The notes: generated from the sequence alone by a model not told the origin. 6,126 bases of DNA from an uncultured Haemophilus sp. (GCA_959600045.1 CAUGKJ010000061.1:1-6126); one strand, 5' to 3'. Positions 1 through 5,702 are shown, numbered from the stretch's first letter. Numbers and translations are program-made.

Positions 1-24
1 CAACACGCCCTTTTCTTTATATGA

Positions 25-1410
25 TTAATTCAACCAGAAATAATATCCTATTGTCGCGATAACGAGTATACATACAATATTTAAGATAAATCCGGCTTTA
101 ACCATATCACTTTGGCGAACCTCACCTGTACCAAATACGATTGCATTTGGCGGTGTCGCCACTGGTAACATGAAGGCACGAGATGCACCTAAACCGATAA
201 TTAACGCAAGACCAATTTCCGGCATACCGAGAGATTGCGCGATAGAAATAAAGATTGGTACTAATAACGCTGCACTCGCGGTATTGGAAGTGAATTCAGT
301 TAAGAAAATAATGAAGGTTGCAACCAATAAACCAATGAGGTAGTAATGTTGTCCTTGAACTAAGAATACAATACCGTCAGCTAAAACTTTACTTGCACCA
401 GAATCTTTTAACACAGCACTCAAGGTTAAACCACCACCGAAAAGCATCAATACACCCCAGTCAGTATTTTCTTGAATTTGTTTCCAATTTGCGACACCAG
501 TAGAACAAATAACGACAGCAGCAAGTAATGCTACCACGCTATCAAAACTACCGATATTTTTGGCAAGACCAAATACACCTGAAATCATTGGATTAATATA
601 GCTACTAAATACCCAACAAAGCGCAATTACAGCAAAAATTACAAGCGTTAAAACGCGTTGGCCATTCATTTCAATACGTTCAAAGTTTTGCTCAAAACGT
701 AAATTAAGTTTTGGTTTAAATACAATGAAAAGTGTACCAACCATTAATGGCATCAAAATAATCATAATTGGCAAGCCATACCATAACCAATCTGAGAAAG
801 TTAAATGTAAGTTACTTGCTACGATCGCATTTGGTGGACTACCCACTAATGTACCCATCCCACCAATACTCGCACTATACGCAATCCCTAATAATACGAA
901 GACATAAGTATTATGTTCTTTTTCTTTATCAAGCTTACTTAAGATCCCCATGGCTAAAGGTAGCATCATGGCTGCTGTTGCTGTATTACTCATCCACATA
1001 GAAAGGAAAGCGGTAATTGAGAAAAGATACATAATAGCGACAAATAAATTACCACGCGCCATCGCCATGATTTTATTAGCAATCATCTTATCAAGCTTTT
1101 GCATATGCAAAGCTGTCGCTAAAGCGAACCCACCAAAAAATAAGAAAATAGTTGGGTCGGCAAAGGCAACCAAAGCTTGTTTAGTTGTCACCAAATCAAG
1201 TGCAATCGCAATCAATGGCACCAGTAGAGCGGTAACTGTTACATGTAACGCTTCAGTTAACCAAAGAATTGCTACCAAAGCTAATAATGCTAAACCTGCA
1301 TTTTCCTTAGGTGCAAAAGGTAAGGCTTTAAGTAAAATAAAAAAACAGGCTATCGCCAGAAGAAAGATAATCCCACTTTTATAATTTTTTGTTGTGTTTG
1401 TTTCGTTCAT
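25..1410 (-). CDS. SLC13/DASS-family sodium:dicarboxylate (divalent anion) symporter
   Basis: A 461-residue inner-membrane protein of the divalent anion:sodium symporter family, which imports C4-dicarboxylates such as succinate, malate or fumarate with sodium. It shows the family's two-fold internal repeat. There are two Ser-Asn-Thr substrate/sodium-binding motifs (residues 141-143 in MWMSNTATAAMM and 375-377 in TEFTSNTASA). There are two PPNAIV loops (192-197 and 420-425) and two glycine-rich hairpins (FFGGF near 91-95, FGGGL near 324-328). Roughly 11 hydrophobic segments are spread over the whole length, and the length is normal for the family. The start was set at the ATG at 1408-1410 (MNETNTTK) because GGAGGG lies five bases upstream. 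A TTG four codons earlier would put the ribosome-binding site inside the gene. The gene appears to stand alone. The exact substrate cannot be read from the sequence; family membership is firm. Confidence 0.93.
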   Translation of the reverse strand: MNETNTTKNYKSGIIFLLAIACFFILLKALPFAPKENAGLALLALVAILWLTEALHVTVTALLVPLIAIALDLVTTKQALVAFADPTIFLFFGGFALATALHMQKLDKMIANKIMAMARGNLFVAIMYLFSITAFLSMWMSNTATAAMMLPLAMGILSKLDKEKEHNTYVFVLLGIAYSASIGGMGTLVGSPPNAIVASNLHLTFSDWLWYGLPIMIILMPLMVGTLFIVFKPKLNLRFEQNFERIEMNGQRVLTLVIFAVIALCWVFSSYINPMISGVFGLAKNIGSFDSVVALLAAVVICSTGVANWKQIQENTDWGVLMLFGGGLTLSAVLKDSGASKVLADGIVFLVQGQHYYLIGLLVATFIIFLTEFTSNTASAALLVPIFISIAQSLGMPEIGLALIIGLGASRAFMLPVATPPNAIVFGTGEVRQSDMVKAGFILNIVCILVIATIGYYFWLN

Positions 1411-1414
1411 GAGT

Positions 1415-1420
1415 CCCTCC
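1415..1420 (-). promoter_or_regulatory. Ribosome-binding site deciding the start of the DASS symporter
   Basis: On the minus strand GGAGGG is followed after four bases by the ATG at 1408-1410. This near-perfect Shine-Dalgarno sequence overlaps the alternative upstream TTG start (1420-1422), which makes the shorter 461-residue protein the credible product. Confidence 0.85.
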
Positions 1421-1489
1421 AAACTGATTACAGATGAACTATTTGTGATGTTAAATGAATGTTACAAACTTTCAACCAACAAATGTTTA

Positions 1490-1511
1490 AAATGTGATCT
1501 TGTTCAAAAAA
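1490..1511. promoter_or_regulatory. CRP/FNR-family operator candidate upstream of the DASS symporter
   Basis: AAATGTGATCT at 1490-1500 matches all 11 bases of the left half of the E. coli CRP consensus; the right half (TTCAA...) is only partly conserved. The same stretch, 1494-1507, reads TTGAACAAGATCAC on the minus strand and matches 8 of 10 specified bases of the FNR consensus TTGAT-N4-ATCAA. It lies about 90 bases upstream of the symporter start codon. Catabolite or anaerobic control of dicarboxylate uptake would make sense, but which regulator binds, if any, is inference. No convincing -35/-10 pair was found between the site and the gene. Confidence 0.4.
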
Positions 1512-1519
1512 ATTTTAAC

Positions 1520-1551
1520 AAAAAAAGTGCGGTTATTTCTAACCGCACTTT
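1520..1551 (-). terminator. Intrinsic terminator of menA-rraA made of two inverted uptake signals
   Basis: AAAGTGCGGTTA (1524-1535) and TAACCGCACTTT (1540-1551) form a perfect 12-bp stem with a TTTC loop. On the minus strand the stem runs into seven T residues (complement of 1520-1526), so it terminates transcription leaving rraA, whose stop codon is 22 bases away. Each arm contains an exact 9-base uptake signal (1525-1533 and 1542-1550). The plus strand has only a short T run after the stem, so orientation toward rraA is clear. Confidence 0.88.
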
Positions 1552-1573
1552 AAAAAGGTCAATAATTTCAAAA

Positions 1574-2074
1574 TTATTCTTCTTCGAAATCTTCTAAATC
1601 TAATGCTTCTTGTGAAAGAATAATACCTGTTAAATCGGCATAAATGTAGTCTTCAGGGAAGAACGTCACGCCACCAAAATTTACAGGAAGATCACTTTCA
1701 CCATGATTATTTTCATCTGCGCCAACTGGAATTGGTGCAAGCGCATGAATACCAATATCAATATTTTCAAGCTGTTGAATTTGACGCACGGCACCATAAA
1801 CAATAATACCCGCCCATTCATTATCTGCCGCAAGTTGTGCAAGCTCAGCATCAATTAAAGCACGACGTACTGCGCCACCGCCATCTACGACAAGCACTCT
1901 GCCGTTACCATTTTCTTCGAGAATTTCGGCAATTAATCCATTATTTTCAAAACATTTTACTGTCGTCACTTTGCCGTAGAAATTGCTGACACCACCAAAG
2001 CTAGAAAAAATTGGCTCAACCACATCCACTTGATCAGCATAAATATCACAAAGTTCTGAAGTATCGATATACAT
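1574..2074 (-). CDS. rraA: Regulator of ribonuclease E activity A (RraA)
   Basis: A 166-residue cytoplasmic protein matching E. coli RraA (161 residues) almost throughout. RraA binds RNase E and inhibits it, changing mRNA turnover. Diagnostic stretches are DTSELCDIY (4-12), [12 protein letters not shown] (23-34), [16 protein letters not shown] (64-79), YGAVRQ (93-98), VNFGGVTFF (131-139) and [10 protein letters not shown] (145-154). The related aldolase subgroup carries Arg-Asp where this protein has Arg97-Gln98, as in E. coli RraA, so aldolase activity is unlikely. Older annotation called the family MenG, a quinone methyltransferase, because of its position beside menA; no methyltransferase motif is present. 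The ATG at 2074 is preceded by AAGGGG six bases upstream. It lies 44 bases after menA on the same strand, so co-transcription is likely. The C-terminus carries an acidic extension (EDFEEE) beyond the E. coli end. Confidence 0.96.
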   Translation of the reverse strand: MYIDTSELCDIYADQVDVVEPIFSSFGGVSNFYGKVTTVKCFENNGLIAEILEENGNGRVLVVDGGGAVRRALIDAELAQLAADNEWAGIIVYGAVRQIQQLENIDIGIHALAPIPVGADENNHGESDLPVNFGGVTFFPEDYIYADLTGIILSQEALDLEDFEEE

Positions 2075-2118
2075 AATGTACCCCTTGTCGTTAAAATTTT
2101 TCTCTAGTATAAGCCGAT

Positions 2119-3030
2119 TTAGCCGATAAGCAAGCCTAAACTAAACAAGATATTGATAAATAAAGAAATCATAGACATCTGAGCCAACATCGGACGCAAC
2201 ACTGCGGGCTCTTTGCTGCGATAAACAAATAATGCGTGTTTTAATAACAGTGGAAATGCCAACAAAAATAAGAAATGCCAAGGACTAAACGCTGTTGAGG
2301 CCGCAAATAGCACATAACATAAAGCGGCAACGCTTAATAAAATACAATGATAAATACGTCCTTTCTTCGGACCAATACGCACAACCAGAGTATTTTTCCC
2401 TACTTTCGCATCTTGCTCAATATCACGTAAATTATTGATATTTAAAACGGCTGTTGCTAATAAACCTGAGCCTAACGCAGGTAAAGTAATTAAGCTATCA
2501 ATGCTGTGAGTTTGTAGATAATAAGTTCCACCTACACCTAATAGTCCAAAAAAGAGCAAAACAGACAAATCGCCTAAACCTAAATAACCATAAGGTTTAG
2601 CGCCTACGGTATAAGTAATGGCAGCAATAATGGCAAGAATACCCAAACCAGCAAAGGCCAATAAATCAGTAAGACTTTGATATGCGATACCAATTAAGAA
2701 TGCACCTGAGAAAAACGCCCCCACCGCCATTAAAATTAGGCCCCATTTAAGCTCATTCGCAGAAATTGCACCTTGCTGAATACCACGTAAAGGCCCAATA
2801 CGTTCTTCGGTATCTGACCCTTTTTGATGATCACCATAATCGTTAGCAAAGTTAGAAAGTACTTGCAATAAAATGGTAGTAAGCAAGCAAAGTAACATCA
2901 CGGTGAGATTAAAACTTTCTTTATCCGCCCAATATGCCAATGCTGAACCAGTAAAAATAGAAGCTAATGCCAAAGGCAAGGTTTTTGGGCGAGCGGTTTC
3001 CCACCACATTTTCAATTTATGATTTGTCAT
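2119..3030 (-). CDS. menA: 1,4-dihydroxy-2-naphthoate polyprenyltransferase (MenA)
   Basis: A UbiA-family integral membrane prenyltransferase that attaches the polyprenyl chain to 1,4-dihydroxy-2-naphthoate and so makes demethylmenaquinone, the quinone used in anaerobic respiration. The N-terminal [12 protein letters not shown] (13-24) is characteristic of MenA. The first Asp-rich motif lies at 63-73 ([11 protein letters not shown], including Asp64, Asp67 and Asp73) and the second at 200-207 (NNLRDIEQD, Asp203 and Asp207); these bind Mg-prenyl diphosphate. About eight or nine hydrophobic helices follow, and 303 residues is normal length. The ATG at 3028-3030 was chosen. A GTG five codons upstream keeps the frame open but has no ribosome-binding site, and even the chosen ATG has only an A-rich leader. 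rraA follows 44 bases downstream, the same order as in E. coli. An uptake signal sits directly in the leader. Confidence 0.95.
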   Translation of the reverse strand: MTNHKLKMWWETARPKTLPLALASIFTGSALAYWADKESFNLTVMLLCLLTTILLQVLSNFANDYGDHQKGSDTEERIGPLRGIQQGAISANELKWGLILMAVGAFFSGAFLIGIAYQSLTDLLAFAGLGILAIIAAITYTVGAKPYGYLGLGDLSVLLFFGLLGVGGTYYLQTHSIDSLITLPALGSGLLATAVLNINNLRDIEQDAKVGKNTLVVRIGPKKGRIYHCILLSVAALCYVLFAASTAFSPWHFLFLLAFPLLLKHALFVYRSKEPAVLRPMLAQMSMISLFINILFSLGLLIG

Positions 3031-3038
3031 TTTTTTTG

Positions 3039-3047
3039 ACCGCACTT
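3039..3047 (-). repeat. DNA uptake signal sequence in the menA leader
   Basis: On the minus strand the exact 9-mer AAGTGCGGT is followed by C and an A-tract, matching the extended uptake-signal pattern (core plus AT-rich arm). It ends nine bases before the menA ATG, so the AT-rich arm overlaps the start codon. It is unpaired, with no inverted partner nearby. Confidence 0.9.
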
Positions 3048-3091
3048 TTGATTACAATAAAGGGCGTATTCTACACGGAAATTGCCTTTTT

Positions 3092-3829
3092 ATGAATGAT
3101 TTAACACTGACTCTTCAACCAATTGCGGTGATTCACACGCCTTACAAAGAAAAATTCTCGGTACCACGACAGCCAGATTTAGTGCAGGATGGCATTGGTA
3201 TTGTGGAACTACTCCCTCCGTATAATTCACCAGAAGCGGTACGAGGATTAGAGCAATTTAGCCATCTTTGGCTTATTTTCCAATTCGACAAAGTACCCCA
3301 TGGGAAATGGCAATCCACCGTTCGCCCCCCTCGTTTAGGCGGCAATCAACGTGTCGGCGTATTTGCTTCTCGCGCTACACATCGTCCAAATCCGCTAGGC
3401 TTATACAAAGTAGAATTACGCCAAGTAGAATGTATTCATGGACGTGTTTTTCTACATTTAGGATCCGTGGATCTTGTCGATGGTACACCTATTTTTGATA
3501 TTAAGCCTTATATTGCCTATGCTGATAGTGAACCTGAGGCAAAATCAAGTTTTGCGCAAGAAAAACCACCTGCAAAATTAAACGTAGAATTTACAGAAAT
3601 CGCCCAAAGTGCGGTAGAAAAATATCACAAAAACCGGCCGCACTTAGCGAGATTTATTACAGAAGTGATCGCACAAGATCCCCGCCCAGCTTATCAACAA
3701 GGTAAAGAAACCGATCGCATTTACGGCATTAGTCTGTACGAATTTAACATTAAATGGCGTATTAAAGCAGGGACAACAGATTGTGTCGAAATTCTGGATA
3801 TCCAAAAATTAAAAGAACAAAAAAGCTGA
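3092..3829 (+). CDS. trmO: tRNA (adenine(37)-N6)-methyltransferase TrmO (YaeB)
   Basis: A 245-residue cytoplasmic enzyme that methylates t6A37 to m6t6A37 in threonine tRNAs that read ACY codons, using S-adenosylmethionine bound by an unusual beta-barrel. Signature segments are [18 protein letters not shown] (11-28), [11 protein letters not shown] (50-60), RPPRLGG (78-84), [14 protein letters not shown] (91-104), [17 protein letters not shown] (124-140) and, in the C-terminal domain, DPRPAY (196-201). Length is close to E. coli YaeB (about 235). The ATG at 3092 is the only good start, since homology begins within ten residues, but its ribosome-binding site is weak (GGAA about 12 bases upstream). 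It diverges from menA across 61 bases. An exact uptake signal lies within the gene, and the stop codon lies inside the terminator stem. Confidence 0.95.
   Translation: MNDLTLTLQPIAVIHTPYKEKFSVPRQPDLVQDGIGIVELLPPYNSPEAVRGLEQFSHLWLIFQFDKVPHGKWQSTVRPPRLGGNQRVGVFASRATHRPNPLGLYKVELRQVECIHGRVFLHLGSVDLVDGTPIFDIKPYIAYADSEPEAKSSFAQEKPPAKLNVEFTEIAQSAVEKYHKNRPHLARFITEVIAQDPRPAYQQGKETDRIYGISLYEFNIKWRIKAGTTDCVEILDIQKLKEQKS
3607..3615 (+). repeat. DNA uptake signal sequence inside trmO
   Basis: Exact AAGTGCGGT followed by A and an A-rich stretch, in the frame that encodes Ser-Ala-Val (QSAVEK, residues 172-177). A one-mismatch inverted copy (GCCGCACTT) lies at 3637-3645, encoding part of RPHLA. The two could form a weak pair separated by 21 bases but have no T-tract and do not look like a terminator. 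Confidence 0.88.
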
Positions 3830-3849
3830 CTTTCGTCAGCTTTCTTTTT
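3819..3849. terminator. Bidirectional intrinsic terminator between trmO and perM
   Basis: AAAGCTGAC (3822-3830), loop TTTC, GTCAGCTTT (3835-3843) form a perfect 9-bp stem. The plus strand continues with CTTTTT and the minus strand with a six-T run, so it can end both convergent transcripts. The trmO stop codon TGA (3827-3829) lies within the left arm, and the perM stop is 16 bases past the T-tract. Unlike the two other intergenic hairpins at operon ends in this window, it is not built from uptake signals. Confidence 0.87.
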
Positions 3850-3865
3850 ATCGTTTTAATCCTGT

Positions 3866-4912
3866 CTAATCCGGCAATGCATTTATCACAGCTTTGACGA
3901 GCGTTGCCAATGGAATCGCGAAGAATACGCCCCAGAATCCCCATAATCCGCCAAAAATCAGCACTGAAATAATGATTACTAAAGGGTGTAAATTAACGAC
4001 TTCAGAGAATAAATACGGTACCAACAAGTTTCCATCTAGAAGTTGACTCACCGCAAAGGCCACAATTAAATACCAAAACGTTGGGGAAATGCCAAACTGG
4101 AACATGGCCACTAACGCAACAGGAATCGTCACCAATACCGCGCCGATATAAGGCACTAATACAGACAACCCAACGGCAACAGAAAGTAAGAGCGGATAAT
4201 TCAAACCAAAGCTTAAAAAGATGATGTAAGTCACCACGCCGACAATCAAAATTTCCAACAGCTTACCATGAATATAATTCGCAATTTGTTGTTGCATTTC
4301 ATTCCATACTTTAGAAGCCAAAAGACGGTTTTTAGGTAAAAAGCGACTCACGCCAGAAAGAAGTTCAGTTTTGTCTTTCAACATAAAGAACATCATTAAT
4401 GGCACTAAAAATGCATAAATACCCAGTGATACAAGGTTCATTAATGAAGTAATTGACAATTTCACCGCAGATTCACCAAAGCCCAAAATCTTCGCTCGAG
4501 CAGCACTAAAAAAGGTGTCAATCATAGTGTAATCAATGAGTTCAGGATAATGCTCAGGAAGGGCTAACAACCATTCATGTAATTTATTGAACATAGCCGG
4601 CAAATCGCTTAATAAGGAAATCGTTTGATTCCATAATGTTGGCACTAGTCCGAAGAAAACTAATAACGCCAAGGTTAGAAAGCCACCAAAAATAATTAAC
4701 GTGGCGAGCATTCGAGGAAATTTTAATTTTTTCGTCAGGAAATTAATTGGCATTTCCAATAAATATGCTAATACAATGGCAATCAGCAACGGGGCGATTA
4801 AATCACTAAAGAAATAAATCGCAATAAAGCCAAACAACAAAATGGCAAGTAGCCCCATCGCCTGCGGATCGCTTAAGCGGCGGCTATACCAATTTTTTAG
4901 CATTTCTAACAT
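3866..4912 (-). CDS. perM: PerM-like membrane protein of the AI-2E transporter (UPF0118) family
   Basis: A 348-residue polytopic inner-membrane protein aligning over its whole length with E. coli PerM (YfgO, about 353 residues). Landmarks: [16 protein letters not shown] at the N-terminus, a hydrophobic pair at about 18-55, a third segment at 66-92, then a soluble stretch at about 95-150 with LPEHYPEL (118-125). [11 protein letters not shown] (171-181), VPYIGA (253-258), DGNLLVP (293-299), NLHPLV (307-312) and [16 protein letters not shown] (321-336) follow in the C-terminal membrane bundle. The family includes TqsA, linked to autoinducer-2 export, and a sodium/proton antiporter branch, but the substrate of PerM is not established and nothing here reveals it. 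The ATG at 4912 has AGGAAG five bases upstream. The gene converges with trmO and diverges from arsC. Confidence 0.92.
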   Translation of the reverse strand: MLEMLKNWYSRRLSDPQAMGLLAILLFGFIAIYFFSDLIAPLLIAIVLAYLLEMPINFLTKKLKFPRMLATLIIFGGFLTLALLVFFGLVPTLWNQTISLLSDLPAMFNKLHEWLLALPEHYPELIDYTMIDTFFSAARAKILGFGESAVKLSITSLMNLVSLGIYAFLVPLMMFFMLKDKTELLSGVSRFLPKNRLLASKVWNEMQQQIANYIHGKLLEILIVGVVTYIIFLSFGLNYPLLLSVAVGLSVLVPYIGAVLVTIPVALVAMFQFGISPTFWYLIVAFAVSQLLDGNLLVPYLFSEVVNLHPLVIIISVLIFGGLWGFWGVFFAIPLATLVKAVINALPD

Positions 4913-4941
4913 AAAGTCTTCCTAAACAAGTATTTTTTGTC

Positions 4942-4947
4942 ATTATA
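4942..4947 (-). promoter_or_regulatory. Possible -10 element for perM
   Basis: A perfect TATAAT on the minus strand lies 29 bases upstream of the perM start codon, which would give a leader of about 23 bases. No good -35 hexamer is seen at 16-18 bases upstream; a TTGATT sits only 12 bases away. It is therefore a -10-only candidate in the 94-base divergent region. No clear plus-strand promoter for arsC was recognised there. Confidence 0.35.
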
Positions 4948-5006
4948 AGTTAAAATTTGAATCAATCCTATATCCACTCATTCAACATAAAATAGAAGGA
5001 AACGTT

Positions 5007-5357
5007 ATGTCTGTGACGATTTATCATAATCCGCGTTGTTCAAAAAGCCGTGAAACCTTAGCTTTATTAGAAGAAAAAGGTATTCAACCGACGATTGAAC
5101 TTTATTTGCAACAACACTACTCTGTTGAAGCCTTGCAGCAACTGGCTAATAAATTAGGATTAGATGATGTCAGAAAAATGATGCGTACCAAAGATGAACT
5201 TTATCAATCATTAGGGTTAGATAATCCTGCATTAACTAAGGATGAGTTATTAAAAGCCATCAGTGAAAATTCAGCCCTATTAGAACGCCCGATTGTGGTA
5301 AATGGTAAAAAAGCTAAAATTGGACGACCGCCTGAAAGCGTGCTCGCCATTTTGTAA
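5007..5357 (+). CDS. arsC: ArsC-family reductase, YfgD type (putative glutaredoxin-dependent arsenate reductase)
   Basis: A 116-residue cytoplasmic thioredoxin-fold protein of the ArsC/Spx family. The N-terminal [14 protein letters not shown] (5-18) carries the catalytic Cys11. Arg60 (in MMRTKDELY), Arg94 (in LERPIVV) and Arg107 (in IGRPP) fall at the same spacing as the three active-site arginines of plasmid R773 ArsC, so the arsenate-reduction site looks intact. It is about 25 residues shorter than R773 ArsC and matches E. coli YfgD (119 residues) much better. The ATG at 5007 has AGAAGGA six bases upstream. No arsR, arsB or other arsenic gene is nearby. Its neighbour perM, read divergently, is also close to yfgD in E. 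coli. Whether its physiological substrate is arsenate is uncertain. A terminator follows 25 bases after the stop. Confidence 0.92.
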   Translation: MSVTIYHNPRCSKSRETLALLEEKGIQPTIELYLQQHYSVEALQQLANKLGLDDVRKMMRTKDELYQSLGLDNPALTKDELLKAISENSALLERPIVVNGKKAKIGRPPESVLAIL

Positions 5358-5379
5358 TTCTATTCATTTTCGCTATAAT
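5352..5379 (+). promoter_or_regulatory. Candidate arfA promoter overlapping the arsC stop codon
   Basis: A perfect TATAAT at 5374-5379 is preceded, with a 16-base spacer, by TTGTAA at 5352-5357 (4 of 6 matches to TTGACA), which includes the arsC stop codon. Transcription would start at about 5385-5388, inside the left arm of the hairpin at 5383-5406. The -10 box is convincing; the -35 is weak. Confidence 0.5.
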
Positions 5380-5382
5380 AAC

Positions 5383-5412
5383 TTGCCGTGAAACACTTCA
5401 CGGCAATTTTTT
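5383..5412 (+). terminator. Intrinsic terminator after arsC, just upstream of arfA
   Basis: TTGCCGTGAA (5383-5392), loop ACAC, TTCACGGCAA (5397-5406) form a perfect 10-bp stem followed directly by six T residues (5407-5412). It follows the arsC stop by 25 bases and ends ten bases before the arfA ATG, with the arfA ribosome-binding site (AGAGG, 5413-5417) abutting it. It should stop arsC transcripts before arfA. Confidence 0.87.
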
Positions 5413-5422
5413 AGAGGTAAAT

Positions 5423-5677
5423 ATGACAAAAAAAACAAAAAGTGCGGTTGAGAATCAGCCCATTTATCAACACGCCAAAGGAGTCGTGAAAGATAATGCT
5501 GTGATGGCACTATTACACGACAAATTATTCCGCCAACGCGTTGAGAAAAAACGTAAAGGCAAAGGCAGTTACCAACGAAAAGCGAAATATGCGAGCAATT
5601 GGTTTGAAAAGCCCGATGATAAAGTTTTTGATTTCAGAAATTTTATCATCGGGTTTTTCGTTTCAATTTCAGTATAA
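5423..5677 (+). CDS. arfA: Alternative ribosome-rescue factor A (ArfA), with an internal terminator
   Basis: A small basic cytoplasmic protein that frees ribosomes stalled on mRNAs without a stop codon by recruiting release factor RF2. It acts as backup to tmRNA-SmpB trans-translation. The core [19 protein letters not shown] (15-33), [19 protein letters not shown] (35-53) and [13 protein letters not shown] (59-71) match E. coli ArfA closely. The KRKGKGSY region is the basic tail that enters the empty mRNA channel. Compared with E. coli it has about 12 extra N-terminal residues ([12 protein letters not shown]), and an uptake signal lies within them. The last 14 residues are hydrophobic, as in E. 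coli, where this tail makes full-length protein unstable. A long hairpin with a T-tract spans codons 64-79, so the usual product should be truncated near residues 77-79, or shorter if the hairpin is cleaved. The ATG at 5423 has AGAGG five bases upstream. Confidence 0.95.
   Translation: MTKKTKSAVENQPIYQHAKGVVKDNAVMALLHDKLFRQRVEKKRKGKGSYQRKAKYASNWFEKPDDKVFDFRNFIIGFFVSISV
5440..5448 (+). repeat. DNA uptake signal sequence inside arfA
   Basis: Exact AAGTGCGGT in the frame encoding Lys-Ser-Ala-Val (residues 6-9), within the N-terminal extension that E. coli ArfA lacks. It is unpaired, and the following sequence is not strongly AT-rich, so only the core matches well. Confidence 0.88.
5612..5658 (+). 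terminator. Terminator/RNase III-type hairpin inside the arfA coding region
   Basis: CCCGATGATAAA (5612-5623) pairs perfectly with TTTATCATCGGG (5642-5653). Pairing continues inward as a G-U, three U-A pairs, a U-G, a U-A and a G-C around an ATTT loop, giving about 19 bp. Five T residues follow (5654-5658), and the A-tract before the stem could extend pairing further. The element ends at codon 79, before the arfA stop at 5675-5677. Proteobacterial arfA genes are known to carry such internal terminators or RNase III sites, which yield non-stop mRNAs rescued or destroyed by tmRNA. Confidence 0.92.
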
Positions 5678-5678
5678 A
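5673..5678 (+). promoter_or_regulatory. Possible -10 element for the 98-residue gene after arfA
   Basis: TATAAA overlaps the arfA stop codon and lies 24 bases before the next start codon. No acceptable -35 is seen at the right distance, where the sequence is the arfA hairpin. It is listed because the internal arfA terminator implies that the next gene needs either its own promoter or readthrough. Confidence 0.25.
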
Positions 5679-5702
5679 AAATAACAAACAGAGGAAGTCT
5701 AT

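Noticed and set aside
1..24. A terminator after the DASS symporter at the left edge
   Set aside because: The minus strand reads AAAAGGGCG toward the edge, which could begin a stem, but the other arm would lie outside the window.
725..1384. Plus-strand open frames (725-907, 768-1001, 950-1384) opposite the DASS symporter
   Set aside because: They are antisense shadows of a clearly conserved membrane-protein gene, with no ribosome-binding sites and no recognisable protein features.
1420..1422. TTG start giving a four-residue longer symporter
   Set aside because: It overlaps the GGAGGG that serves the ATG at 1408-1410, leaving no ribosome-binding site for the TTG.
1444..1459. A second CRP-like site (TGTGA at 1444-1448)
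   Set aside because: Only the left half matches; the right half has almost no agreement with the consensus.
1394..1597. Plus-strand 67-codon frame over the symporter leader and the rraA terminator
   Set aside because: Starts at a GTG without a ribosome-binding site, runs through an operator-like site and a terminator stem, and overlaps the end of rraA in antisense; the low-complexity tail is just AT-rich sequence.
1574..2074. MenG (demethylmenaquinone methyltransferase) as function for the gene after menA
   Set aside because: The sequence is RraA throughout and has no S-adenosylmethionine-binding motif; the MenG name came from gene position.
3043..3045. GTG start giving a five-residue longer MenA
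   Set aside because: It lies inside the uptake signal with no upstream ribosome-binding site, and homology to MenA begins after the ATG at 3030.
3142..3498. Open frames inside trmO (3142-3345 minus, 3268-3498 plus)
   Set aside because: Out-of-frame or antisense reads of a full-length conserved gene, with no initiation signals.
3607..3645. Inverted uptake-signal pair within trmO as a terminator
   Set aside because: The second copy has a mismatch, the loop is 21 bases, there is no T-tract, and it lies in the middle of a conserved coding region.
3762..3944. Minus-strand 60-codon frame spanning the trmO end and perM end
   Set aside because: Crosses a bidirectional terminator and overlaps two conserved genes; no credible start.
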